From positions 1 through 37,582 of IMG/VR virus record IMGVR_UViG_3300031787_006668: 37,582 bases of DNA; one strand, 5' to 3'. The number at the start of each line of letters is the position of its first letter. Position 1 is the first letter of the stretch. This document shows, piece by piece, positions 24,395 through 32,006 of the stretch. The notes under the pieces are model-generated. The model worked only from the letters and a program-made list of their open reading frames with translations, made no database searches and was not told where the DNA came from. A program made the translations under genes and the position numbers. Source of the DNA: a virus.

Positions 24395-25459
24395 ATGTCA
24401 TTTTTTGAACACGTCAAAGACGCGCATCAAGTAGAACAAACGTATAGATACGAAACTTCTACAACTCTAGCACAACAAGCGTTAACAGATGGTGGAAGTA
24501 TTCATCCACTGATCGTTCCATCAAAGCTCACCGGCGGCACCGGGCTTATGAACCCGTCAATTCTTGTTCATAAAGGAAAACTAATAGTTAATGTAAGATG
24601 CACTAACTATTTCTTTTATCATTCTGAGAAAAAGAAGTTTATCCATCCATGGGGACCTCTTACATATCTTCACCCAGAAGATGATATGAAGTTGCGCACA
24701 GAGAATTTTTATTGTGAGTTGGATGGAAATTATAACATCACTCGAGTAAACCACGTAGACACTTCAAAACTTGATAAAGAACCGATATGGGAATTCGTTG
24801 GTCTTGAGGATGCAAGACTTGTTGAATGGAACGAAAAACTCTACATGACTGGAGTTCGTAGGGATACGAATACGACAGGCCAAGGAAGAATGGAATTATC
24901 AGAGATAGAGGTTCTCGATAATGAAGTAATAGAAGTATCTCGCACGCGTATCGGTGCTCCTGGCGAAGATACATCTTATTGTGAAAAGAACTGGATGCCG
25001 GTTCTAGATCAAGATTATACGTACATTAAGTGGTGTAACCCGACAGAAGTAGTTCTTGCTGATATAGAAAAAGCCAAGGCAGAAACCGTGTTTTTAGGCG
25101 ACACTCGAATGTTTAATAGAAATCCAAAGGGATTGACTGAACCTAGAGGCGGTTCACAAGTCATTTCTTTTGGTGATTACTATATTGCGTTAACTCACGA
25201 GGTTGATCTTTTTAAGGGAGAAAAGAAGGTAAAGGACGGAGTGTATCGCCATCGCTTTATCGTATGGGATAAGAATTGGAACATTGTGAAGTTCTCTGAC
25301 GACTTTACTATCATGGGTGGTCATACCGAATTTACATGCGGAATGTGCCATTATAAAGGACGAATACTTATTACGTTTGGGTTTCAAGATAACGCCGCTT
25401 ATCTACTCGAAGTGCCGTATGCGACTATTGAAAAATTTGTAAATAATGCGAAGGTTTGA
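24395..25459 (+). CDS. GH130-like five-bladed propeller protein
   Basis: This 354-residue protein has a propeller pattern: MNPSILVHKGKLIVNVRCTN, GLEDARLVEWNEKLYMTGVR, CEKNWMPV and YIKWCNPTEVV, EPRGGSQVI, YIALTHEV, HRFIVWDKNWNIVKFSDDFT and LITFGFQDNAAYLLEVP. GLEDARL (residues 136-142) resembles the GxEDPRI segment of GH130 enzymes, which keep an Asp there as proton donor and act on beta-mannosides by phosphorolysis. Here the Pro is Ala. GH130-type and related GT108 proteins can make or break mannosides; which applies cannot be told. It is homologous to the C-terminal domain of the next protein. GAGG lies 14 bases before the ATG. Confidence 0.65.
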   Translation: MSFFEHVKDAHQVEQTYRYETSTTLAQQALTDGGSIHPLIVPSKLTGGTGLMNPSILVHKGKLIVNVRCTNYFFYHSEKKKFIHPWGPLTYLHPEDDMKLRTENFYCELDGNYNITRVNHVDTSKLDKEPIWEFVGLEDARLVEWNEKLYMTGVRRDTNTTGQGRMELSEIEVLDNEVIEVSRTRIGAPGEDTSYCEKNWMPVLDQDYTYIKWCNPTEVVLADIEKAKAETVFLGDTRMFNRNPKGLTEPRGGSQVISFGDYYIALTHEVDLFKGEKKVKDGVYRHRFIVWDKNWNIVKFSDDFTIMGGHTEFTCGMCHYKGRILITFGFQDNAAYLLEVPYATIEKFVNNAKV

Positions 25460-25460
25460 T

Positions 25461-27062
25461 ATGACGGAAGAAATAAAACAGTTGATCACGATGTTCGCTC
25501 TTAATCCTAGTGACCCAGAAGTTAGTTTTATGATCGGTTCGTACTATGAGGATTTAGGTCAGTACTCATCGGCAGGGTCTTATTACTTACGCTCGGCAGA
25601 AAGATTCGATGATAGAAATAAATCTTATGAGAGTCTAATAAGATTAGCAACATGCATGCAATCTTTGGGAAGACGGAAATATTCAACAAAGGGCCTTCTA
25701 AACTTTGCGATATCTCATATGCCAACGCGTCCAGAAGCATATTTAATTCTAAGCAAGTTCATTGAGAGCAGCGAAACGAATGACGAGAGGTGGTTTACTG
25801 CCTATTCACTCGTGTCTACCGCGCTAAGCATTCCAGACTTAGATAGTTTAAAATCGTTGAGAAGAAAAACCACATATGATGGAAAGTATTCTCTCTTACT
25901 TCAGAAAGCTCATGCTGGTTTTCATAGCGGGTTCATAGAGGAATCTAGAGAGATACTTCTTTCTATTATAAACAGCAGTGATGCCCCTAGACATCATCAG
26001 AAAGCTGCTATGAAAAATCTAATGATGATCAAAAAAGAAAATCATAGGTCTCAATACTATCATAACGAAACTCCGTTAAAAGATGTTTACCAATCTAGTC
26101 TAGCAAAGTACGCATTAGCAAATGGCGGATCGATCCATCCTATTGTTGTACCTCACTCTGTATCAAAAGGAATGGCGACAACAAACGCGTCTGTATTTGT
26201 TGACAGTCAAGAAAGAGTCTTTGTAAATCTCAGAGAAACTAACTATACTCTTTATTATAGTAATAAGTTTCCAGATAAAGATGGGCCTTTAAAATATCTT
26301 TATCCTGATAGTGATATTAACATCAGGTCCGAAAACGTTGTATGTAGACTTGACGATCGTCTTAATGTTATATCTGCGGACAGAATTGATATGAAACTTA
26401 ATGAGGATCCTAACTGGTTCTACATTGGGTTGGAAGATGGAAGACTCATAGAATGGGAAGGTAAAAAGTATCTCTGCGGAGTAAGAAGGGATCATATACT
26501 CGAAGGTAAGGGTAGGATGGATCTTTCACAGATTGAGATAACCAAGAACGGCGTGGTTGAGGTAGAACGGTTTTCAATTCCAGCGCCGGGAAACGACGAC
26601 ACCTACTGTGAAAAGAACTGGATGCCTATTCTAGACAAGCCGTTCCAATGGGTGAAGTGGACCAACCCAACTCAGATAGTTTCATTCGATACTAAAACTC
26701 TAAAGACTAACACCGTACATCTTGAGGAGTCTAAAAAGTATCGGTTCCCTCGTGATCTAAGAGGTGGTTCGCATATCATACCTTGGAACGAAGACTACTA
26801 CATTGGCATTACTCACGAATGCATGTATAATAACAACGATAGCGGAAGAAGATACTTTCAGAGAATTATAGTTTGGGACAGAGACTGGAATATAGTATGT
26901 TCCACTCGTGACTTTACAATGATGAGTGGATCTATTGAGTTTGTTTCAGGTATTGCTTATCATAAGAACGATGTGCTTATATCGTATGGGTACGAGGATA
27001 ACACATCATATATACTAAGAATACCAAAAAATGTATTTGACGATTTTGTTTTGAGAGGTTGA
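25461..27062 (+). CDS. TPR protein fused to a GH130-like propeller
   Basis: The ATG at 25461 follows GAAGG at good spacing; an in-frame start at 25446 would overlap the previous gene. The 533-residue product has an N-terminal helical TPR-like region (about 1-200) starting DPEVSFMIGSYYEDLGQYSS. A propeller follows from about 205, parallel to the protein at 24395: NGGSIHPIVVP, GLEDGRLIEWEGKKYLCGVR (D326 in place of the catalytic Asp), CEKNWMPIL, RGGSHIIP, YIGITHE, RIIVWDRDWNIVCSTRDFTM. The N-terminal part is shared with the methyltransferase at 27064. A docking role for the TPR part and carbohydrate work for the propeller are inferred. Confidence 0.68.
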   Translation: MTEEIKQLITMFALNPSDPEVSFMIGSYYEDLGQYSSAGSYYLRSAERFDDRNKSYESLIRLATCMQSLGRRKYSTKGLLNFAISHMPTRPEAYLILSKFIESSETNDERWFTAYSLVSTALSIPDLDSLKSLRRKTTYDGKYSLLLQKAHAGFHSGFIEESREILLSIINSSDAPRHHQKAAMKNLMMIKKENHRSQYYHNETPLKDVYQSSLAKYALANGGSIHPIVVPHSVSKGMATTNASVFVDSQERVFVNLRETNYTLYYSNKFPDKDGPLKYLYPDSDINIRSENVVCRLDDRLNVISADRIDMKLNEDPNWFYIGLEDGRLIEWEGKKYLCGVRRDHILEGKGRMDLSQIEITKNGVVEVERFSIPAPGNDDTYCEKNWMPILDKPFQWVKWTNPTQIVSFDTKTLKTNTVHLEESKKYRFPRDLRGGSHIIPWNEDYYIGITHECMYNNNDSGRRYFQRIIVWDRDWNIVCSTRDFTMMSGSIEFVSGIAYHKNDVLISYGYEDNTSYILRIPKNVFDDFVLRG

Positions 27063-27063
27063 T

Positions 27064-28083
27064 ATGCTTGTAGAAAAGATTAAATCTTATGTAAGTGATC
27101 CAGAAAACGCGCAGTTCAACTACGATCTTGGAAAGGAGTATGAAGTACTTAAACAGTACTCTGCCGCCTGCGGATACTTTTTAAGAGCTGCGGATAGAAC
27201 TGACGACAACGAGTTGGTCTATAATTCTTTAGTGTCAGCCGCAAAGTCTCTAATAGAGCACGGTGACAGCTTCGCAATCGTAGATAAGATTTTAAAGCAT
27301 GCTATGTCAATAGATACGTCAAGAATAGACGCGTTTTATCTTATGCTGCTAACTTATAAATATATTGGAGAAGATCAAGCATTTGAGGAAATGCACCCAG
27401 TCTTTCTTCGACTAAAAGAAGAAACCACTAAGAGCGAGATATATGATATGATAAATTTGAACGATATAATGAAGAAGTACATTCCTTCGATTGGTACTAT
27501 TAGATACTCCGAAGACCAACCACAAAAAGATTTCAAACACATGATAGAGAAAGAGTTTGCAGCGGCTGCTACGACTCCTAGTGACATTCATGAACACTTG
27601 CCGGTTCTATACGAACTCGCCAAAGAATGCAATCATATAACAGAGATGGGTGTAAGGTTTGGAGTTAGTACTAGGGCATTCTTGAGAGCTAACGCAAAAC
27701 TAATTTCTTATGACATCGTTACAGATCAAAAAGTAGTTGAACTCATGAATAATGCTAGTTCCGCTGGAAAAGACACAAAGTTCATTGAAGCGGATGTTCT
27801 TAATGTCGAGATTGAGGAGACAGATCTTTTGTTTATAGACACATGGCACGAATATGAACAACTAAAGAAAGAACTATCTCTTCATGCTAACAAAGTAAGA
27901 AAGTACATCGCATTTCATGATACGAACACATATGGTCTAAAAAATGAAGGTGGAGACAACAAACAACTTACACAAGGGCTCCTTCCTGCGATTATAGAGT
28001 TTCTTATTGAAAATCAAAATTGGAGATTTAAGATGTTTCTTACAAACAACAATGGTCTCACAGTGCTAGAAAGAATTTCGTAA
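27064..28083 (+). CDS. TPR-methyltransferase fusion
   Basis: This 339-residue protein begins with the TPR-like module of the previous protein: NYDLGKEYEVLKQYSAACGY and FLRAADRTDD match FMIGSYYEDLGQYSSAGSYY and LRSAERFDD. From about residue 178 there is a class I methyltransferase of the Methyltransf_24 type: ITEMGVRFGVSTRAFLRANA as SAM site, LISYDIVTDQKVVELM, TKFIEADVLN, LLFIDTWHEYEQLKKELSLH, KYIAFHDTNTYG. The last two parallel IFIDGLH and VLHDCG of the methyltransferase at 9790. GAGG precedes the ATG by four bases, and the next start overlaps the stop by one base (TAATG). The substrate is unknown. Confidence 0.72.
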   Translation: MLVEKIKSYVSDPENAQFNYDLGKEYEVLKQYSAACGYFLRAADRTDDNELVYNSLVSAAKSLIEHGDSFAIVDKILKHAMSIDTSRIDAFYLMLLTYKYIGEDQAFEEMHPVFLRLKEETTKSEIYDMINLNDIMKKYIPSIGTIRYSEDQPQKDFKHMIEKEFAAAATTPSDIHEHLPVLYELAKECNHITEMGVRFGVSTRAFLRANAKLISYDIVTDQKVVELMNNASSAGKDTKFIEADVLNVEIEETDLLFIDTWHEYEQLKKELSLHANKVRKYIAFHDTNTYGLKNEGGDNKQLTQGLLPAIIEFLIENQNWRFKMFLTNNNGLTVLERIS

Positions 28084-28799
28084 TGAATAGTCTAAATGAC
28101 AACATATCATTTGATGGTATAGATTCTATAGAAACTGTAGCAACGCTATATCACGAATTCTTTATAAGAAATGATTACGATTGGTGGTATAAAGTTCAAC
28201 CAAACGACATCGTAGTGGACATAGGTGCATGTAACGGAATGTTCACATGTCATGCTCTGGACAACGGCGCCAAAAAGGTGTATTCTATCGAGGGAAATTC
28301 TAAACTCATAAAAACAGTAATACACAATGCGTCACCACATATCATAAATAAAAAAGAATCTCCATTGGTTCCTATTAACTGCGTTATAGGGAATGACCCA
28401 ATGTATACTAGAAATGTTTTTGGCGAAGGATATGATAAGGCCGTTCCTATTCGTTCGTTTAAAGATATCATAAAGGAATATGATATCACGCATATAGACT
28501 ATCTTAAGATAGATGCCGAAGGAGCCGAATATGATATCTTGTCAGAAGAAAATCTTGAATTCATAAAAAATAATGTTAAACACATTGCGGTCGAAGTGCA
28601 TCTTGATTGCTTTGAAGATGCGCCAGTTTTATTCAAAAAATTTAGAGACAACTTCTTATCAAAATTTGATGCAAGTAAGATAAAATATCTTCAGGAAGAT
28701 TCACAACAGAAAATGTATGACGATGCATATTTGAATTCAAAGTGGCCTCTCGGTTGGGGAAGCTGTTGGATGATCTACATCTGCAACAAGTCATTATAA
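28083..28799 (+). CDS. FkbM-family methyltransferase
   Basis: This 238-residue protein has the FkbM motifs: DIVVDIGACNGMFTCHALDN as SAM site, KKVYSIEGNSKL, and the signature IDYLKIDAEGAEYDILSE. Then come HIAVEVHLDCFEDAPVLFKK and a tryptophan-rich end, KWPLGWGSCWMIYI. It starts on the last A of the preceding stop (TAATG), so translation is probably coupled. FkbM enzymes usually O-methylate sugar or similar hydroxyls. It resembles the FkbM protein at 30408 more than the one at 4308, in particular in the C-terminal F-R-D-N-x-L segment (FRDNFLSKF and FRDNYLLDL). Confidence 0.82.
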   Translation: MNSLNDNISFDGIDSIETVATLYHEFFIRNDYDWWYKVQPNDIVVDIGACNGMFTCHALDNGAKKVYSIEGNSKLIKTVIHNASPHIINKKESPLVPINCVIGNDPMYTRNVFGEGYDKAVPIRSFKDIIKEYDITHIDYLKIDAEGAEYDILSEENLEFIKNNVKHIAVEVHLDCFEDAPVLFKKFRDNFLSKFDASKIKYLQEDSQQKMYDDAYLNSKWPLGWGSCWMIYICNKSL

Positions 28800-28821
28800 T
28801 AATTTGAGAGGTACAAATAAT

Positions 28822-30405
28822 ATGATAGTCGATTTCTTTCCTTTCTTTGCTCCATACGGAGAAGAAACACTTAAGCTGAGATATGAAGTACTTAAGGATC
28901 ATGTAGATTATTTTGTTATATCAGAGTCAAATAAAACTCACGCTGGTCATAAAGTTGAAAGACAGTTTCCTGAGATCGCAGGCAGACTTGAGATGGATCC
29001 AAATAAGATCATCTATATAGCACACGATATACCGGACGACGACAAGTTGGAGATCCTTCCTATTGATATTCAAAACACGTATGGAAATCGTGATAAGATT
29101 GAATCGCAAAGAGCAAGAGCTCGTGAGCGCCTTCAGAAAGACGCGCTCCTAAAAGTCCTCGACACGTTTGATGATGATACTGTCTTTATTCACGGCGATG
29201 CTGATGAAATCATTCGGCCGGATGGAATTCCGTATCTATCACGTGTCTGCCGAGAAAACCAAGAGATAATCATTAAGGTTCCACTCGTTTATCTCGAAGG
29301 AAGAGCAGATCTTCGTCTTTATCACAGAGATAGTAACACACCGGTTCAATGGTCCGGCGCAATGTTTCTTGCTACGAAAGCTCAACTTAAAAGGGCTACA
29401 CCAGCGCAGATACGTTCAAATGTAAATAACCCGTTTCCAATTCATTATATTACGGAAAACGGTGCTGCTATTCAGGATCTTGGATGGCACTTCTCTTGGA
29501 TGGGTGGGCCTGAAAAGCGAGCCCTGAAGTCTCAAGTATGGGCCCATTATAACGACTCATTCGAGTGGTTAGGAGGAAATGAAACAGACAGCATTAAAGA
29601 GATAAAGTCATACCGTGACGAGACATACGTGACATTCTTAACAGAGAACGAAATGAAAGAAGGATCTACTCCGCCTTCTGGAAATAAAAATCACGTCTTA
29701 AAGAAGTACTCTATTAGTGGGCTACCAAAAGAAATTCTTGAGAGCGAGTACTTAAAGAACTACTTTCTGCCAGATGTCAAAGAAGATAGTTTAGATGTAT
29801 TTGAAAGGGCTGTTATAAATCCTTCTTCTCTAATAAGCCCGTATAAAAAGAGAGTATGGATCGTAGACGATTTCTATCATAACCCAGATGAAGTAAGACA
29901 GTATGCTCTAACTCGTGAATTCGATAAGGGTGGCTTCGGAAAAGGATATATGGGAAATAGAACTTTTAAACAGTTTCTATTCCCAGGCCTGAAGGAAGAA
30001 TTTGAAAAGATCATGGGAATGAAGATTACAAAATGGGAACAACATGGTATGAATGGCAGGTTCCAGACATGTTATGCAGGAGATGCTCTTGTTTATCACT
30101 GCGACGATCAGAAATATGCTGGTATGTTATTCCTAACACCCGACGCGCCATTCGAGACTGGTACTTCAATGTACGCGCATAAGGCAACACGTATTCGTCA
30201 CAATTCTCATCCAGAGATCATGAGCACCTTCTCTGGGCACACTACTCTCGATAAAACTCCATATGAACCGGTCGACGTAGTTGGAAATGTCTATAACAGA
30301 CTCGTCATATTTGACGCAGGTATGATTCACGCAGCATCCGGATACTTCGGATATAACAACGAGAATTCTCGCTTGTGGCAAATGTTCTTTTTTGACGCGG
30401 AGTAA
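28822..30405 (+). CDS. GT17 glycosyltransferase fused to a 2OG-oxygenase-like (DUF6445) domain
   Basis: Start ATG 28822 follows GAGAGG; a TTG at 28804 also opens the frame but is less likely. The first 260 residues match GT17 (the MGAT3 beta-1,4-N-acetylglucosaminyltransferase family): VDFFPFFAPYGEETLKLRYE, VDYFVISESNKTHAGH, and HGDADEIIRPDGI (D126, D128, E129) as metal site. From about residue 343 a DUF6445-like domain follows: RVWIVDDFYHNPDEVRQYAL, YMGNRTFKQFLFPGLKEEF, then H426-C-D428 in VYHCDDQ, H503 in MIHAASGYF and R517. That is the iron triad plus 2OG-binding Arg of Fe(II)/2OG oxygenases. The fusion suggests that a sugar is added and its site or product hydroxylated. Substrates are unknown. 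Confidence 0.75.
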   Translation: MIVDFFPFFAPYGEETLKLRYEVLKDHVDYFVISESNKTHAGHKVERQFPEIAGRLEMDPNKIIYIAHDIPDDDKLEILPIDIQNTYGNRDKIESQRARARERLQKDALLKVLDTFDDDTVFIHGDADEIIRPDGIPYLSRVCRENQEIIIKVPLVYLEGRADLRLYHRDSNTPVQWSGAMFLATKAQLKRATPAQIRSNVNNPFPIHYITENGAAIQDLGWHFSWMGGPEKRALKSQVWAHYNDSFEWLGGNETDSIKEIKSYRDETYVTFLTENEMKEGSTPPSGNKNHVLKKYSISGLPKEILESEYLKNYFLPDVKEDSLDVFERAVINPSSLISPYKKRVWIVDDFYHNPDEVRQYALTREFDKGGFGKGYMGNRTFKQFLFPGLKEEFEKIMGMKITKWEQHGMNGRFQTCYAGDALVYHCDDQKYAGMLFLTPDAPFETGTSMYAHKATRIRHNSHPEIMSTFSGHTTLDKTPYEPVDVVGNVYNRLVIFDAGMIHAASGYFGYNNENSRLWQMFFFDAE

Positions 30406-30407
30406 AG

Positions 30408-31139
30408 ATGAATTACGAAAACTTTGATTGGGGTCCAACAGATAAAGAATATGCAAACTTATTTACTAAAGAAAATTTTATCGATAGAACATACGAACTA
30501 TTATATAAGATAAAAGAAATCGATGTCGTTGTAGATATTGGTGCAAACGTTGGTTCTTTCATATATTCTCTAAAGGATATTAAACCTAAACACGCATTTT
30601 GTTTAGAACCATCAAACATTGTATTCAAAACGCTGGAAAAAAATCTAGAAATATTTTCGTGTACACTGATAAATAAAGGTATATCTGGAGTAGATACCGA
30701 CTACAACATAATCAAACCGGGGTCAGATTATATCTATCATCACGCCGGCAGTATGTTTTCAACTATTCGGTTCGATACGTTAATAAAAGATTATAACATA
30801 GAGACGATAGATTTCTTAAAATTTGATTGCGAAGGCGGGGAAGCTTTTATCTTCACTAAAGAAAATTCTTCTATGATCAAAAAAATAGTTAAGAACATAG
30901 CTGGTGAATATCACATAGTCGGAGTTCCAAATTCTATAGAGAACTTTATAGAATTTAGAGATAACTACCTGTTAGATTTAAGAGGAACAGAACATCTGCG
31001 TGTATATGAAAGAGATGGAAAAGACGTAACAGAACAAATTTTCGATAACAACTTTTTGCGTGCCTATGAAGAGTGGTGGAGAATTAATAACCCATATAAG
31101 GGTCAGTTTATGGTATATGCAAATTTGAAAGGAATGTAG
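30408..31139 (+). CDS. FkbM-family methyltransferase
   Basis: This 243-residue protein has VVVDIGANVGSFIYSLKDIK as SAM motif, HAFCLEPSNIVFKTLEKNL as motif II, then IRFDTLIKDYNIETIDFLKF and DCEGGEAFIF, a variant of the FkbM signature in which D-x-E-G-x-E is kept as DCEGGE. GGAG lies just upstream of the ATG, inside the end of the previous gene. It is the third FkbM enzyme of the window and probably methylates a different position or sugar. The gap to the next gene is one base. Confidence 0.82.
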   Translation: MNYENFDWGPTDKEYANLFTKENFIDRTYELLYKIKEIDVVVDIGANVGSFIYSLKDIKPKHAFCLEPSNIVFKTLEKNLEIFSCTLINKGISGVDTDYNIIKPGSDYIYHHAGSMFSTIRFDTLIKDYNIETIDFLKFDCEGGEAFIFTKENSSMIKKIVKNIAGEYHIVGVPNSIENFIEFRDNYLLDLRGTEHLRVYERDGKDVTEQIFDNNFLRAYEEWWRINNPYKGQFMVYANLKGM

Positions 31140-31140
31140 A

Positions 31141-31887
31141 ATGAAGATAGTACTTGTAACTGGTGGTTTCGATCCCCTTCATAGCGGTCATATTGCATAC
31201 TTTAATGAAGCAAAAGAACTCGGAGATATTCTAATAGTTGGAGTAAATAGTGACGAATGGCTGACTCGTAAAAAGGGTCAGCCATTCATGAGTCTATCAG
31301 AAAGAGTTGCGATCGTTGAGAGCCTTCATATGGTCGATAGTGTCATGATATTTGACGATAGTGACGGCGGGGCGTCCGAAGCGATTAAGCTGTGTCTAGG
31401 AAAGTATCCACACGATGAAATCATTTTTGCGAACGGTGGTGATAGAACCGATAGCAATATTCCGGAAATGAGTATCGTAGACAGCCGACTATCGTTTGTG
31501 TTTGGAGTCGGTGGAACTCATAAGATGAATTCTAGCAGTAAGATCCTTACTGAGTGGAAGACACCTAAGACGGAAAGAAAGTGGGGATACTATCGAGTCC
31601 TACACTCGGACGGTCCTTCTACAAAAGTAAAAGAACTCATAGTCGAGCCAGGAAAGTCTCTCAGTCTTCAGAGACATAGTTTTAGAAACGAACTATGGTA
31701 CGTTACAAATGGTACCGGTGCTATCAAACTAAACGGAGTGTTGTCGCCTTTAAAGAAAGGCGACTTTGTAAACATATATGTTTCTGACTGGCACCAACTC
31801 ATTAACGATTCTTCTGAAGAACTAAAGATTGTTGAGATCCAGTATGGACAGAACTGCTACGAAGAAGATATCGAGCGCATCGAGTAA
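31141..31887 (+). CDS. Nucleotidyltransferase-cupin fusion
   Basis: This 248-residue protein has an N-terminal cytidylyltransferase-like domain (1-145): VTGGFDPLHSGHIAYFNEAK with the HxGH motif, IVGVNSDEWLTRKKGQPFMS, SERVAIVESLHMVD, and KMNSSSKIL in place of the final I-S-S-T motif. The cupin half (about 150-245) reads KWGYYRVLHSDGPSTKVKEL, EPGKSLSLQRHSFRNELWYV, VSDWHQLINDS, like the isomerase part of mannose-1-phosphate guanylyltransferase/phosphomannose isomerases. The enzyme may isomerise a sugar phosphate and activate it. It resembles the HldC-like protein at 7871 only in the first domain. It is the last gene of island 2; the promoter block for gp13 follows at once. Confidence 0.75.
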   Translation: MKIVLVTGGFDPLHSGHIAYFNEAKELGDILIVGVNSDEWLTRKKGQPFMSLSERVAIVESLHMVDSVMIFDDSDGGASEAIKLCLGKYPHDEIIFANGGDRTDSNIPEMSIVDSRLSFVFGVGGTHKMNSSSKILTEWKTPKTERKWGYYRVLHSDGPSTKVKELIVEPGKSLSLQRHSFRNELWYVTNGTGAIKLNGVLSPLKKGDFVNIYVSDWHQLINDSSEELKIVEIQYGQNCYEEDIERIE

Positions 31888-31913
31888 GTATATACTACCG
31901 GCTTGATAGATGT

Positions 31914-31984
31914 TAAATCTAATTATATCAGATATTTCACATATGTCAACCAAAAAATGTGGTTCATCTTCTTTTATAAATAGA
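31914..31984 (+). promoter_or_regulatory. Conserved 71-base promoter block, copy B
   Basis: Gap-free homologue of 12631-12701 (about 51 of 71 identical), including TAAATCT, ATTATATC, ATGTCAAC and the terminal ctttTATAAATAGA. It starts 27 bases after the stop of the nucleotidyltransferase-cupin gene. Both copies lie at the right end of a carbohydrate island and before structural genes. Confidence 0.7.
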
Positions 31985-31999
31985 TCAAAAAGTAGGGTG
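31965..31999 (+). promoter_or_regulatory. Hairpin around the gp13 late promoter and RBS
   Basis: CATCTTCTTTT (31965-31975) can pair with AAAAGTAGGGTG (31988-31999) in RNA, with one bulged U and three G-U pairs, leaving a loop that carries the promoter box. The right arm holds AGGGTG, the only ribosome-binding site for gp13 (ATG at 32007). Read-through mRNA would hide it and late mRNA starting near 31988 would not. It has the same plan as 12678-12721 but a weaker stem. Confidence 0.55.
31975..31982 (+). promoter_or_regulatory. T4-type late promoter TATAAATA (gp13 operon)
   Basis: Exact T4 late consensus 24 bases before the gp13 start, the same distance as the promoter at 12692 from its gene. 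It is placed to drive the neck and packaging genes. Confidence 0.82.
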
Positions 32000-32006
32000 A
32001 TCAAAC

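Noticed and set aside
28804-28821. TTG start at 28804 for the GT17 fusion
   Set aside because: The ATG at 28822 directly precedes the conserved IVDFFPFF start and has GAGAGG upstream; the longer form would place the RBS inside the coding sequence.
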